Shown: piece by piece, positions 9,661-17,861 of the stretch
Layout of the letters: every line of letters begins with the position of its first letter
Position numbering within the stretch: the stretch's first letter is position 1
From: Pantoea vagans
GTDB lineage: Bacteria > Pseudomonadota > Gammaproteobacteria > Enterobacterales > Enterobacteriaceae
NCBI RefSeq assembly: GCF_004792415.1
Contig: NZ_CP038853.1
Coordinates: 1,798,001 to 1,862,000, forward strand
Direction: 5' to 3'
Length of the DNA stretch: 64,000 nucleotides
Position numbers and translations under genes: made by a program
Notes under the pieces: model-generated
What the model was told of the DNA's origin: nothing
The model's database searches: none
Seen by the model: the letters and a program-made list of their open reading frames with translations, nothing else

Positions 9661-11031
9661 TTACGTGCGGGTCTGCGTCATGCGCGACACGCTCACCAGC
9701 GCCGCCACGGCGGCAAAGCTCCCTGCAAGCAGCAGCGAAACGTGCGTCCCACGTTCATCAAACAGATTAAACATCAGTGCGACCAGCGCGGCACCCATAC
9801 TCTGCCCCAGAAGACGCGCAGTACCCAGCATGCCGCTGGCTCCGCCACTGCGATTACGTGGCGCGGAGGTGACAATCGTGTGGTTGTTGGGTGACTGGAA
9901 CAGCCCGAAACCGGCACCGCACAGCATCATGCGCCAGATAATATCGCCATCGCCCGGATTTACCGGCAGCCAGGCGAGCAGGAACAGTCCCAGCGCGAAC
10001 ATCGCCAGTCCGATCCCCCCTAACAACCCGGCATGCACCCGTTCAATCAGACGGCCGGCAATCGGCGCAAATACCATCGTTGCCAGCGGCCAGGGCGTCA
10101 GCAGCAACCCGGTCGCCACCTCATTACGCTGCAGGACGTTCTGCAGAAAGAAGGGCAGTGAGACCATCGCCAGCATCTGGGCACAGAACGAACAGACCGA
10201 CGTTCCCATCGACAGGCTGAAAATCGGGATACGCAGCAGATCAACCGGCAGCAGCGGCACCGCCATATTGAGCTGACGACGAATAAAGAACCAGCCCACG
10301 ACCAGCAGCGCAACGACCTCGGAGAGCACCAGCAGATGACTCTGTCCCTGGGCAAAGCCGCTCAGAGCGGAAATGATCAGGCCAAAGAACAGGGCGTTCA
10401 TGATCGCGCTGGGCACATCGAATTTCTGTGTTGTGGCTTTCTGCGGGTTATCAGGCAGGGTTCGCAGCGCCAGCCAGAGTGCAATGGCCCCCAGCGGGAC
10501 GTTAATCAGAAACAGCCATTTCCAGCTGGCTACCGAGAGTATTGCTGCCGCTACCGTCGGGCCAGCCGCGGTTGATACGGCCACGACCAGCGAGTTGATC
10601 GCCATGCCGCGTCCCAGATAGCGCTGCGGATAGATAATGCGTATCAGCGCGGTATTCACACTCATCAGCGCCGCGCCGCCCAACCCCTGCAGCACGCGGG
10701 CAAAAGTCAGCATGGTTAGCGTGGTCGAAAAGGCGCAGAACAGTGAGGTCGCAATAAACAGTGCCAGGCCAGCCTGATAGACGCGGCGATAACCCAGCAT
10801 GTCGCCCAGAAACGAAAGTGACAGCAGCGAGACGATAATCGCAATCTGATAGGCATTCACAATCCAGATGGACTGTGCCGGACTGGCATTCAGTTCACGG
10901 GATATGGTCGGTAACGCGACATTAGCAATCGCGCCGTCTAATACCGCCATGGTCAGGCCCAGCGCAATGGTGACGATAGCCATATAGCGCTGACGCGGAG
11001 GTAATCCATCCTGAGGAGGAGAGAGTGTCAT
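9661..11031 (-). CDS. yebQ: MFS transporter YebQ (DHA2-like drug exporter family)
   Basis: 456 residues, strongly similar to E. coli YebQ throughout. Major-facilitator protein with about 14 membrane helices; the family signature near the N-terminus (MAVLDGAIANVALPTI) and the loop GRVLQG-like motif (ARVLQGLGGAALMSVN) fit DHA2 proton-driven exporters. The substrate is not known. The gene is divergent from kdgR across about 190 bp, as in E. coli. In E. coli this region is linked to the pectin-degradation regulator only by position, so no role in hexuronate export should be assumed. Confidence 0.92.
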   Translation of the reverse strand: MTLSPPQDGLPPRQRYMAIVTIALGLTMAVLDGAIANVALPTISRELNASPAQSIWIVNAYQIAIIVSLLSLSFLGDMLGYRRVYQAGLALFIATSLFCAFSTTLTMLTFARVLQGLGGAALMSVNTALIRIIYPQRYLGRGMAINSLVVAVSTAAGPTVAAAILSVASWKWLFLINVPLGAIALWLALRTLPDNPQKATTQKFDVPSAIMNALFFGLIISALSGFAQGQSHLLVLSEVVALLVVGWFFIRRQLNMAVPLLPVDLLRIPIFSLSMGTSVCSFCAQMLAMVSLPFFLQNVLQRNEVATGLLLTPWPLATMVFAPIAGRLIERVHAGLLGGIGLAMFALGLFLLAWLPVNPGDGDIIWRMMLCGAGFGLFQSPNNHTIVTSAPRNRSGGASGMLGTARLLGQSMGAALVALMFNLFDERGTHVSLLLAGSFAAVAALVSVSRMTQTRT

Positions 11032-11142
11032 AAGTTAATTACTAAAGAGGGTGAATATCATCATGCTAATGAAATCAGCGCTGAAAAGCAGCGTCCGGCC
11101 GGATAAAAAACTGTCTTAAAATATGACTCAATGGTTAAAACA

Positions 11143-11172
11143 TTGCTGCCGTCCTGTGCATCCCTCTATACT
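11143..11172 (+). promoter_or_regulatory. Likely sigma-70 promoter of kdgR
   Basis: TTGCTG (11143-11148) and TATACT (11167-11172) are separated by 18 bp and lie about 45 bp before the kdgR start. An AAGGTG ribosome binding site follows at 11209-11214. Confidence 0.6.
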
Positions 11173-11218
11173 GACAGTCCGTTCCATTTTTTTTGAAACA
11201 GGTTTAACAAGGTGCGCG

Positions 11219-12010
11219 ATGTCCTCTGCTGAAAATGATAAACAGCCCGATTCCGTCTCTTCGGTTCTTAAAGTGTTCGGCATTCTGCAGGCGCTGGGTG
11301 AAGAGCGCGATCACGGTATAACCGAGCTTGCGCAGCGCGTGATGATGTCAAAAAGTACCGTCTACCGTTTCCTGCAAACCATGAAATCGCTGGGCTATGT
11401 GACACAGGAAGGTGAGAGCGAGAAGTACTCACTGACGCTGAAGCTGTTTGAACTGGGTGCTAAGGCGCTGCAGAACGTCGATTTGATCCGCAGTGCGGAT
11501 GTACAGATGCGTGAGCTGTCGCGTCTGACTAAAGAGACGATCCACCTGGGGGCGCTGGAAGAGGACAGCATTGTCTACATCCATAAAATCGACTCACTCT
11601 ATAACCTGCGCATGTATTCGCGCATTGGCCGTCGCAACCCGCTGCATACCACCGCGATTGGTAAAGTCCTGCTCGCCTGGCGCGATCGCAGCGATGTTGA
11701 GGAAATCCTGCGGGATGTGGAGTTTAAACGCAGCACAGCCAATACGCTGCTGAGCGCGGAAGCGCTGATTACGACGCTGGATCAGGTCAAAGCGCAGGGT
11801 TACGGCGAAGATAATGAAGAGCAGGAAGAGGGATTACGCTGCCTTGCCGTGCCGGTGTTCGATCGGTTTGGCGTGGTGATTGCGGGACTCAGCATCTCGT
11901 TTCCCACCATTCGCTTTTCGGAAGATGCCCGCCAGGATTATGTGGCAATGCTGCATCGGGCGGCGCGTACGCTTTCAGCAGAAATGGGCTATCACGACTA
12001 CCCATTCTGA
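11219..12010 (+). CDS. kdgR: Transcriptional repressor KdgR (IclR family)
   Basis: 263 residues as in E. coli. KdgR represses genes for 2-keto-3-deoxygluconate uptake and breakdown, and in plant-associated enterobacteria the pectinase genes; KDG is the inducer. The N-terminal winged helix-turn-helix (about 25-85, MMSKSTVYRFLQTMKSLGYV) and C-terminal IclR effector domain (LGALEEDSIVYIHKID; GLSISFPTIRFSE) are clear. I chose 11219 (MSSAENDKQPDSVSSVLKVFG) rather than the longer frame from 11123 because it matches the E. coli start and has AAGGTG upstream. Followed by a strong terminator. Confidence 0.96.
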   Translation: MSSAENDKQPDSVSSVLKVFGILQALGEERDHGITELAQRVMMSKSTVYRFLQTMKSLGYVTQEGESEKYSLTLKLFELGAKALQNVDLIRSADVQMRELSRLTKETIHLGALEEDSIVYIHKIDSLYNLRMYSRIGRRNPLHTTAIGKVLLAWRDRSDVEEILRDVEFKRSTANTLLSAEALITTLDQVKAQGYGEDNEEQEEGLRCLAVPVFDRFGVVIAGLSISFPTIRFSEDARQDYVAMLHRAARTLSAEMGYHDYPF

Positions 12011-12038
12011 ATAAAGCGGGCCATCCGGCCCGCTTTAT
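12011..12038. terminator. Bidirectional terminator between kdgR and yobH
   Basis: A 12-bp perfect stem (ATAAAGCGGGCC and its complement) with a 4-base loop, placed between two convergent genes. Confidence 0.9.
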
Positions 12039-12040
12039 CA

Positions 12041-12277
12041 CTAGTTATCGATCACTTCTCCGCTTTTCTTCAGCAACGGACAATCCGTCACGCCCACCAC
12101 GCCACTGTCGGTATGCAGATACTGCGCGCTGATCACGCCGCGAGCGGTAAGATAGCTGCACTGCAGGCCAAGTCCGGCAGCATTTTTAGTACTGCCGGTT
12201 AACACACCATAGCCGGTAAGCAGCATTGCCAGCCAGATCACCGCCAGCAAGCCTATTGTGCGAATAAACAGTTTCAT
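12041..12277 (-). CDS. yobH: Small exported/membrane protein YobH
   Basis: 78 residues (E. coli YobH 79). Function unknown. One N-terminal hydrophobic segment (about 4-24, IRTIGLLAVIWLAMLLTGYG) may be an uncleaved signal anchor. The rest is conserved with E. coli, including two cysteines (LGLQCSYLTARG and VTDCPLLKKSG) that could form a disulfide in the periplasm. In E. coli mgrB lies next to it; I find no mgrB here in the 210 bp before yebO. Confidence 0.88.
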   Translation of the reverse strand: MKLFIRTIGLLAVIWLAMLLTGYGVLTGSTKNAAGLGLQCSYLTARGVISAQYLHTDSGVVGVTDCPLLKKSGEVIDN

Positions 12278-12489
12278 TGTGTCTCCTTGTGAAAGATAAC
12301 TCAGCGCGCCACCTGGTGCTGCCGGTTATGATGATATCAGCATGCCTCGCTTTTCTGGTGGGATCGATCAGAGATAACTGAAACGGCAAATTCTGCATTG
12401 CTGTATTCCCCATTATCTTTTGCGATGGCTACAGGTAGAATAGGCGGTTGCCATGTTCTGGCGTTTCCACTGAGTTTTACGAGGCAGTT

Positions 12490-12762
12490 ATGAATGAGTT
12501 AGCCGCAAATCCGGGCCCCCTGGTCAGCTATGGCCTGCTGGTCATTATTTTGATTGTGGCGTTTATCGTCTGGTTCTTTGTTAACCGGGCCAGCGTACGC
12601 GCAGGTGAGCAAATCCACTTACTGGAATCCTTACTGGAAGAGCAGAAGAAGCAGAATCAGCTGCTGCGCCGCCTGATTGAGATGCAGCCTGGGGCAGAAA
12701 ATACAAAAACCGATGACGATCGGGAGAAGCGCGACTTTATCCGGTTAATCCCGGAACGTTAA
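12490..12762 (+). CDS. yebO: YebO family membrane protein
   Basis: 90 residues. Function unknown. One membrane segment (about 14-36, LLVIILIVAFIVWFFV) is followed by the conserved NRASVRAGEQIHLLESLLEEQKKQNQLLRRL stretch, a likely coiled coil, and a charged tail. I start at 12490 (MNELAANPGP), which has GAGG 6 bases upstream; the longer frame from 12448 lacks such a site. In E. coli it lies between mgrB and yobF-cspC; here the next gene is a RomA-like hydrolase 18 bp downstream, probably in the same transcript. Confidence 0.88.
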   Translation: MNELAANPGPLVSYGLLVIILIVAFIVWFFVNRASVRAGEQIHLLESLLEEQKKQNQLLRRLIEMQPGAENTKTDDDREKRDFIRLIPER

Positions 12763-12780
12763 TCACAACAGAGAGACGGA

Positions 12781-13785
12781 ATGGCCTGGAAAAATCCGTG
12801 GTATGACAGCAGTAAAGCGCATCACACGCCAGAGGGATTCCGTAATCCTGAACCGGAACAACGAAAACCGGGTGACCTGCAACGCTGGCGCAGGGAGCGT
12901 AAAGCACAGGCGCTCCCTGCGCCACCCCAGCAGGGTTATGCGGCCTTCACCAGGCAATGGTGGCAGCCCGCGGATATCAGCGGCAGTGACGATCGTATCT
13001 GGTGGCTGGGACATGCTGCCGTCCTGTTACGGCTCAATGGACAATATATTCTGATCGATCCGGCGCTCTCACCACGCGCCTCACCGCTGGCGTTTGCGGG
13101 GCCACAGCGTAAAACGCCCGCGCCCATCAGCATCGCTGATCTGCCGCAGCTTGATGTCGTGCTGATTTCACACAACCATTACGATCATCTGGATAAACTG
13201 ACGGTTAAAGCGATTATCCGGCATTTTCCGCAGGCGACCTTTATTGTGCCGCTGGGACTGGCGAAATGGTGCAGAGCGAAGGGCGTGAAACAGGTGCACC
13301 AGATCGACTGGTGGCAGCAGATAACGCTCGGCGACCTCTGTTTTGATGCGGTGCCAGCCCGTCACTGGAGTATGCGAACCCCACGCGATCGCAACCGTTC
13401 GCTCTGGTGCGGCTGGGTCGTGCGCTCTGCCTCCCTGCGTTTCTGGTTTTCGGGCGACAGTGGCTACAGTGATAGCCTGCTGGAGATTCCGGCCCGGCTT
13501 GGCCCGTTCAGCGTGGCTGCGTTGCCGATTGGCGCGTATGCACCCAAATGGTTCATGGCAAGCCAGCATATGGATCCCGATCAGGCGGTGGCGTTATGGC
13601 AGGCGGCAGGCAGGCCATTGACGCTGCCTATTCACTGGGGCGTGTTTGAGCTGGCCGATGAGTCGCTGGATGCGCCACCCCAGGAGCTGGCGAATGCGCT
13701 ACAGCGGGCAGACGAACATAACGGCCGCTTCGCCCCCTGGCGAATAGGCGAAGGTCGCAGTCTGAATAATTGCAGCCAGGAATAA
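12781..13785 (+). CDS. RomA/NAPE-PLD-like metallo-beta-lactamase-fold hydrolase
   Basis: 334 residues. The metal-binding signature HNHYDHLD lies at residues 131-138, with other family elements: IWWLGHAAVLLRLNG, ARHWSMRTPRDRNRSLWCGW, FSGDSGYSD, PIGAYAPKWFM followed by the histidine in SQHM, and PIHWGVFELADE. These fit the branch of the fold that includes N-acyl-phosphatidylethanolamine phospholipase D and the Enterobacter RomA protein. A role in phospholipid turnover is a family-level guess. No signal peptide is visible, so it is probably cytoplasmic. It starts 18 bp after yebO with GAGAGACGG upstream and ends at a clear terminator. E. coli K-12 has no gene at this position. Confidence 0.85.
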   Translation: MAWKNPWYDSSKAHHTPEGFRNPEPEQRKPGDLQRWRRERKAQALPAPPQQGYAAFTRQWWQPADISGSDDRIWWLGHAAVLLRLNGQYILIDPALSPRASPLAFAGPQRKTPAPISIADLPQLDVVLISHNHYDHLDKLTVKAIIRHFPQATFIVPLGLAKWCRAKGVKQVHQIDWWQQITLGDLCFDAVPARHWSMRTPRDRNRSLWCGWVVRSASLRFWFSGDSGYSDSLLEIPARLGPFSVAALPIGAYAPKWFMASQHMDPDQAVALWQAAGRPLTLPIHWGVFELADESLDAPPQELANALQRADEHNGRFAPWRIGEGRSLNNCSQE

Positions 13786-13790
13786 TCCTA

Positions 13791-13826
13791 AAGCCTCCGG
13801 TATAAATAAAAGCCGGAGGTTTTTTA
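13791..13826 (+). terminator. Terminator after the RomA-like gene
   Basis: Stem AAGCCTCCGG / CCGGAGG with an A-rich loop, followed by TTTTTTATC. Confidence 0.88.
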
Positions 13827-14278
13827 TCAGACATCAATTTTTCAAATCGAAAGTTAAATTCCTAATAAGGAAAATCCGCATCGTTGCTTTTATTTGGAGC
13901 AAGGCTAATGGCTGGCTCCTGATTTTGGTGCAAAAAAAGCGTTATTTGTACGAAATAAAAGTCGCTGTACAGGATTGACGCCCAATCTTTGATATCTGCC
14001 ACAGTTACCGTTTCGCTTAATCATTTCGCTATTGCCATATTTGTGAAATATTAATTTCTTATGGTATCCATCAGGTTAAGCCTGGCAACACAGGCAGGAG
14101 AGGGCGCTGGCTGCCCGCGTACTTTATTCGCAGACGCAGTTGTAAACCCCACGGAACAGGCAATGTGAGCCTTCTGGCAAATATGTGCGCAGGCGCGCCA
14201 GGGCTTTAAAAATGGCTTGCCATTATTTTTGGGATATGTGATAACAATTCGTGGGTTAAACGAGGTACAGTTCTGTTT
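13827..14278. other. Gene-free, AT-rich region upstream of the cspC leader
   Basis: About 450 bp without a credible gene. Small inverted repeats are present (14080-14084/14091-14095; 14208-14212/14217-14221). The part nearest to 14279 (AAACGAGGTACAGTTCTG) looks like the conserved leader of yobF-cspC in E. coli. Promoters of cspC should lie here, but I cannot pick one with confidence. Confidence 0.4.
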
Positions 14279-14408
14279 ATGCATGGCATCTTCAGTAAAG
14301 AAGTACGAGTAAAGACGTTGACGTTGAATACCGCTTCCTTGCCGAACCTTAATTAGTGCCTCATGCAGTAATGTCTCTGGTTTTTCTGTAAGACAGCCTT
14401 CGGGCTAA
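14279..14408 (+). pseudogene. yobF: Frameshifted remnant of yobF upstream of cspC
   Basis: E. coli YobF is a 47-residue protein encoded just before cspC. Here its sequence is spread over three frames: MHGIFSKEV from the ATG at 14279; KDVDVEYRFLAEP at 14311-14349 in a second frame, then a TAA; and ASCSNVSGFSV from 14358 in a third frame. Intact translation from 14279 gives only a 25-residue peptide, diverging after residue 9 or 10 and ending at a TAG at 14354-14356. Either the gene is dead or the nucleotide sequence is kept for a reason other than the protein, such as a leader RNA for cspC. The comparison relies on a remembered E. coli protein sequence. Confidence 0.7.
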
Positions 14409-14433
14409 ATAAACATCTAAAGGAATTTGCAAA

Positions 14434-14643
14434 ATGGCAAAGATTAAAGGTCAGGTTAAGTGGTTCAACGAGTCTAAAGGTTTTGGTTTTATTACTCCTG
14501 CTGACGGCAGCAAAGATGTGTTCGTACACTTCTCTGCTATTCAGGGCAACGGTTTTAAAACCCTGGCTGAAGGCCAGAGCGTTGAGTTCGAGATTCAGGA
14601 CGGCCAGAAAGGCCCTGCAGCTGTTAACGTCACTGCTATCTGA
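14434..14643 (+). CDS. cspC: Cold-shock-like protein CspC
   Basis: 69 residues, differing from E. coli CspC at only one or two positions. A single OB-fold cold-shock domain with both RNA-binding motifs, KGFGFI and VFVHF. CspC binds single-stranded RNA, acts as an RNA chaperone and antiterminator, and stabilises stress mRNAs such as rpoS; unlike CspA it is made at normal temperature. It has AAAGGAA upstream and a long leader containing the yobF remnant. A terminator follows. Confidence 0.98.
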   Translation: MAKIKGQVKWFNESKGFGFITPADGSKDVFVHFSAIQGNGFKTLAEGQSVEFEIQDGQKGPAAVNVTAI

Positions 14644-14685
14644 TTCGACTCCACCTCGGTGCAATGCACCCTGACATGGAATCTT

Positions 14686-14717
14686 AAAGCCCTGGCTCTT
14701 CAGCCGGGGCTTTCTTT
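14686..14717 (+). terminator. Terminator after cspC
   Basis: Stem AAAGCCC(TGGC)/(GCCG)GGGCTTT with a CTCTTCA loop, then TCTTT. Confidence 0.85.
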
Positions 14718-14780
14718 ATGCTTCCGATGCGTAAACGTTAAGGTTACACTGCGCCGCGTTATCTGATGCCGGAGCACCCT

Positions 14781-15590
14781 ATGTCCCTGATTTGCCCTCT
14801 TTGTCACTCTCCACTGACCCTCACTGACCGCAGCTGGTGCTGTGAAAACCGCCATCAGTTCGATCAGGCGAAAGAAGGGTATGTCAATCTGCTGCCCGTT
14901 CAGCATAAACGGTCGCGTGAACCGGGTGACAGTGCAGAGATGATGCAGGCACGACGGGAGTTTCTTGAGGCAGGCTATTATCAGCCGCTGCGTGAGCAGG
15001 TAGTCAGCCTGCTTGCGCCGGTACTGAATCTGCCAGAGTGTAAAATCCTGGATATCGGCTGCGGTGAAGGGTACTACACCGCCGCACTGGCGGAGGCGGC
15101 GAACGGAGACGCTGAGATTTATGGCCTGGATGTTGCCAGAATGGCCATCCGGCTGGCGGCTAAGCGCTATCCTGCGGTGCGTTTCTGCGTGGCTTCCAGT
15201 CAGCGCTTACCCTTTGCCGATCAGTCCCTGGATGCGATTGTACGCATCTACGCACCCTGCAATGAAGCGGAACTGGCTCGCGTGCTGAAGCCGGGTGGTC
15301 TGGTGCTGACGGTCACTCCAGGCCCGCATCATCTGCAGCAGTTCAAAGCGCTGATTTATCGCGAAGTGCAGCTGCATGTGCCGGAACAGAAAGATTATCC
15401 TGGCTTCCGGCAGGTAGCGCAGCATGCCCTGCGTTATCCGATGGCATTAACCGGCGCAGCGGCGACGACATTGCTGCAGATGACGCCCTTTGCCTGGCGG
15501 GCGCGTGAAGACGTCTGGCAAACGCTGCAGCAGAGTGAGCAGTTCAGCTGCGATGCTGATTTTACCCTGACAATGTGGCAGCGCGACTAG
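14781..15590 (+). CDS. rlmA: 23S rRNA (guanine745-N1)-methyltransferase RlmA
   Basis: 269 residues as in E. coli. Methylates N1 of G745 in helix 35 of 23S rRNA. The N-terminal zinc finger has C5, C8, C21 and H25, the exact ligands known for E. coli RlmA. The SAM-binding motif is [12 protein letters not shown], and [20 protein letters not shown] follows. The start at 14781 has GGAG 6 bases upstream and matches the zinc-finger spacing; an ATG at 14766 would add five residues but lacks a site. Its last 4 bases overlap the convergent yobD stop. Confidence 0.96.
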   Translation: MSLICPLCHSPLTLTDRSWCCENRHQFDQAKEGYVNLLPVQHKRSREPGDSAEMMQARREFLEAGYYQPLREQVVSLLAPVLNLPECKILDIGCGEGYYTAALAEAANGDAEIYGLDVARMAIRLAAKRYPAVRFCVASSQRLPFADQSLDAIVRIYAPCNEAELARVLKPGGLVLTVTPGPHHLQQFKALIYREVQLHVPEQKDYPGFRQVAQHALRYPMALTGAAATTLLQMTPFAWRAREDVWQTLQQSEQFSCDADFTLTMWQRD

Positions 15591-16045
15591 CGCGCCTCGA
15601 CCAGCGTATTGTAGATGCGCTCCAGGTCGTCGAGTTGCTGCACCGCAATCAGCAGACGGCGTTGCTCCAGCTGAATCACCAGAATGCCATCCTCAGAAAG
15701 ATTCATGCCCTGAATCCGCCGGTAATCGATCCAGACACCGGCGTAAAACAATCCCTCATTTTTCATCAGCAGCGTGGGTTTGCGCAGCCAGAAGAGCCAG
15801 AACGCCATAAAACTCAGCACCATCAGCAGTGAGGTGGTGAGCTGTGGGCCGTGATGACTGACATTGTTCCACAGTAAAATCAGCAGCAGGCCGATGAATA
15901 TCAGGCTATCAAGTTTATGCTGCCTGCGCAGCGTTACCCGTAAGCGGGTCGGTCCGTGCCGACGCGGCAGAATCGCCTCATGGTAAACGGCAAATCCCAT
16001 CAGGGCGGCGATACAACACGCAATCAACGCGTCAGTTAAGGACAT
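15587..16045 (-). CDS. yobD: DUF986 inner-membrane protein YobD
   Basis: 152 residues as in E. coli. Function unknown. Three membrane segments are likely (about 4-22, 45-65 and 68-88), followed by a cytoplasmic C-terminal domain containing [19 protein letters not shown], the best conserved part. The ATG at 16043-16045 has GAGGT 8 bases upstream; the adjoining GTG is less likely. It lies just after manXYZ, past a terminator hairpin, the same adjacency as in E. coli. Confidence 0.93.
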   Translation of the reverse strand: MSLTDALIACCIAALMGFAVYHEAILPRRHGPTRLRVTLRRQHKLDSLIFIGLLLILLWNNVSHHGPQLTTSLLMVLSFMAFWLFWLRKPTLLMKNEGLFYAGVWIDYRRIQGMNLSEDGILVIQLEQRRLLIAVQQLDDLERIYNTLVEAR

Positions 16046-16101
16046 CACGTCTACCTCAAACAGGGTGAGCTCAGCCGGTTGTGGCTCAGCTCACCACGCT
16101 T

Positions 16102-16127
16102 AAAAGCCGGGAGCAGAGGCTCCCGGC
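16102..16127 (-). terminator. Terminator of manXYZ
   Basis: A GCCGGGAGC/GCTCCCGGC stem with a short loop is followed on the minus strand by TTTTAAG, 10 bp after the manZ stop. Confidence 0.85.
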
Positions 16128-16136
16128 AGGATGAAA

Positions 16137-16982
16137 TTACAGACCGAGCAGGCCGATCCAGTAACCAAAGATACCGATGGCAAAGAAGCCGACGATAATC
16201 CACAGCGCATTCACTTTACGGCGTAACAGCCACATACAGCCAAAGGTCAGCAGCAGCGGCACAATGCCTGGCATCAGCTGATCGAGGATTGACTGTACCG
16301 TAGTGACGGTGGTTTTGCCGGTGGAGTCAGTAATGCGCGATACCACCAGCGGGATGTTGACGTGCGTCCACTTGTTGACCAGCGCCCCCATGACAAACAG
16401 CCCCAGAATTGAGGCGCCCTCCGTGAGCTTCTGCAGGAAACCGCCGCCCATGTCGCTGACGATGTCGATCCCTTTGCGATAGCCATACGCCACGCCGTAG
16501 TAGCGGGTCAGCAGACGGGCCAGGTTAAACAGTACGAAGAACAGCAGCGGACCCAGCAGACTGCCGCTCATGGCAATACCGGCACCCAGCGCGGCAAACA
16601 CCGGACGTACCGTACCCCAGAAGATCGGGTCGCCAACACCGGCCAGCGGCCCCATCAGCCCGACTTTCAGGCCGTTAATCGCACCGTCGTCGATAGGTGC
16701 GCCGTTGGCACGCTGCTCTTCCATCGCCATGGTAACGCCCAGTACCGGCGCGGCGACATAAGGATGGGTATTGAAAAACTCCAGATGACGTTTGATCGCC
16801 TGCCTGCGTTCATCGTTATTCTCAGGATAGAGGCGGCGGATGACCGGCACCATTGAGAAGCAGAAGCCCAGCGCCTGCATACGCTCAAAGTTCCATGAAC
16901 CCTGGAAAAGGTTAGAGCGCAGAAAAACGGCGCGGACATCACCGGGGGTCAGTTTCTTTTCAACTTTCGTCATATCAACCAT
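16137..16982 (-). CDS. manZ: Mannose PTS enzyme IID
   Basis: 281 residues (E. coli 283). With ManY it forms the inner-membrane channel of the mannose/glucose/glucosamine phosphotransferase system. The protein is nearly colinear with E. coli, including the conserved GLMGPLAGVGDPIFWGTVRP loop and the C-terminal membrane helices. Third gene of manXYZ, 15 bp after manY. In E. coli the ManYZ complex is also an entry point for lambda DNA and some class IIa bacteriocins. Confidence 0.97.
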   Translation of the reverse strand: MVDMTKVEKKLTPGDVRAVFLRSNLFQGSWNFERMQALGFCFSMVPVIRRLYPENNDERRQAIKRHLEFFNTHPYVAAPVLGVTMAMEEQRANGAPIDDGAINGLKVGLMGPLAGVGDPIFWGTVRPVFAALGAGIAMSGSLLGPLLFFVLFNLARLLTRYYGVAYGYRKGIDIVSDMGGGFLQKLTEGASILGLFVMGALVNKWTHVNIPLVVSRITDSTGKTTVTTVQSILDQLMPGIVPLLLTFGCMWLLRRKVNALWIIVGFFAIGIFGYWIGLLGL

Positions 16983-16997
16983 GTGATCACCTGTTCC

Positions 16998-17801
16998 TTA
17001 ATCGAGTTCGTTATCAAGATCGTTTGCGGTTGCAGCACCTGTCGGTACGCCCGCCACACGGTTGTATTTCGGGCTGAGCTGAATGTAGAGCACCGCCATC
17101 ACCACGCCAATGACGCCCAGCGCCACCAGGTTGAAGTTGGTGAAGGCCGCGGTAACGAAGCCCAGGTAGAAGAACGGCATCAGATAGCCTGCGCGCATCA
17201 TATTGATGACCATCGCGTAACCGACCACCACAATCATGCCACCGGCGATATTCAGGCCGTTGGTGACCACTTCAGGAATGGAACTCAGCAGCGCATGAAC
17301 GGCACTGGTGCCGACCGAAATCGCCACAATCAGCGCCGGGATGGCGATACGCATCGCCTGTAACAGCAGGGCAGAGACATGGATCCAGGAGATGGCCGTA
17401 AGGTTACCTTTCTCGGCGGCTTTATCAGCCGCGTGCTGGAAGGCCACGGTGAGCGTACGCACGATAATGGTCAGCACCTGTCCGGCGGCAGCCAGCGGAA
17501 TCGCCAGTGCAATACCGGCACCCACACTCTGACCGCCAGCGATGACCAGGATAGTGGAGATGATAGAGGCGAGGGCGGCATCAGGGGCAACCGCGGCACC
17601 GATGTTCATCCAGCCCAGCGCAATCATCTCCAGCGTACCGCCGATGATAATACCGGTTTTCATATCACCCAGTACGATACCAATCAGCGTACAGGCGACC
17701 AGCGGGCGGTGAAACTGGAACTCATCCAGAATCGACCCCATACCGGCAATACAGGCGACAATAAAAATCAAAATAATTTGTAGCGAGGTTATTTCCATCA
17801 T
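16998..17801 (-). CDS. manY: Mannose PTS enzyme IIC
   Basis: 267 residues (E. coli 266). Substrate-binding membrane subunit of the mannose PTS. Many glycine-rich helices are visible, with the conserved GIVLGDMKTGIIIGGTLEMI region and a C-terminal MAVLYIQLSPKYNRVAG. Two adjacent ATG codons (17799-17801 and 17796-17798) could serve; GAGGA upstream fits the first. 60 bp separate it from manX. Confidence 0.97.
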   Translation of the reverse strand: MMEITSLQIILIFIVACIAGMGSILDEFQFHRPLVACTLIGIVLGDMKTGIIIGGTLEMIALGWMNIGAAVAPDAALASIISTILVIAGGQSVGAGIALAIPLAAAGQVLTIIVRTLTVAFQHAADKAAEKGNLTAISWIHVSALLLQAMRIAIPALIVAISVGTSAVHALLSSIPEVVTNGLNIAGGMIVVVGYAMVINMMRAGYLMPFFYLGFVTAAFTNFNLVALGVIGVVMAVLYIQLSPKYNRVAGVPTGAATANDLDNELD

Positions 17802-17861
17802 ACTTCTTGTCCTCAGCAGGATAATCAGGAGCCCGGAAACGCAGGCGCAGAAGTGCTTCTG

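Noticed and set aside
11192..11209. KdgR autoregulatory box before kdgR (GAAACAGGTTT)
   Set aside because: The half-sites resemble a KdgR box but the centre is one base short and the outer positions do not match, so I would not annotate it.
13905..13920. Tiny ATG-to-stop frame with a GGAG upstream in the cspC upstream region
   Set aside because: Only about four codons long and no evidence of conservation; could be chance.
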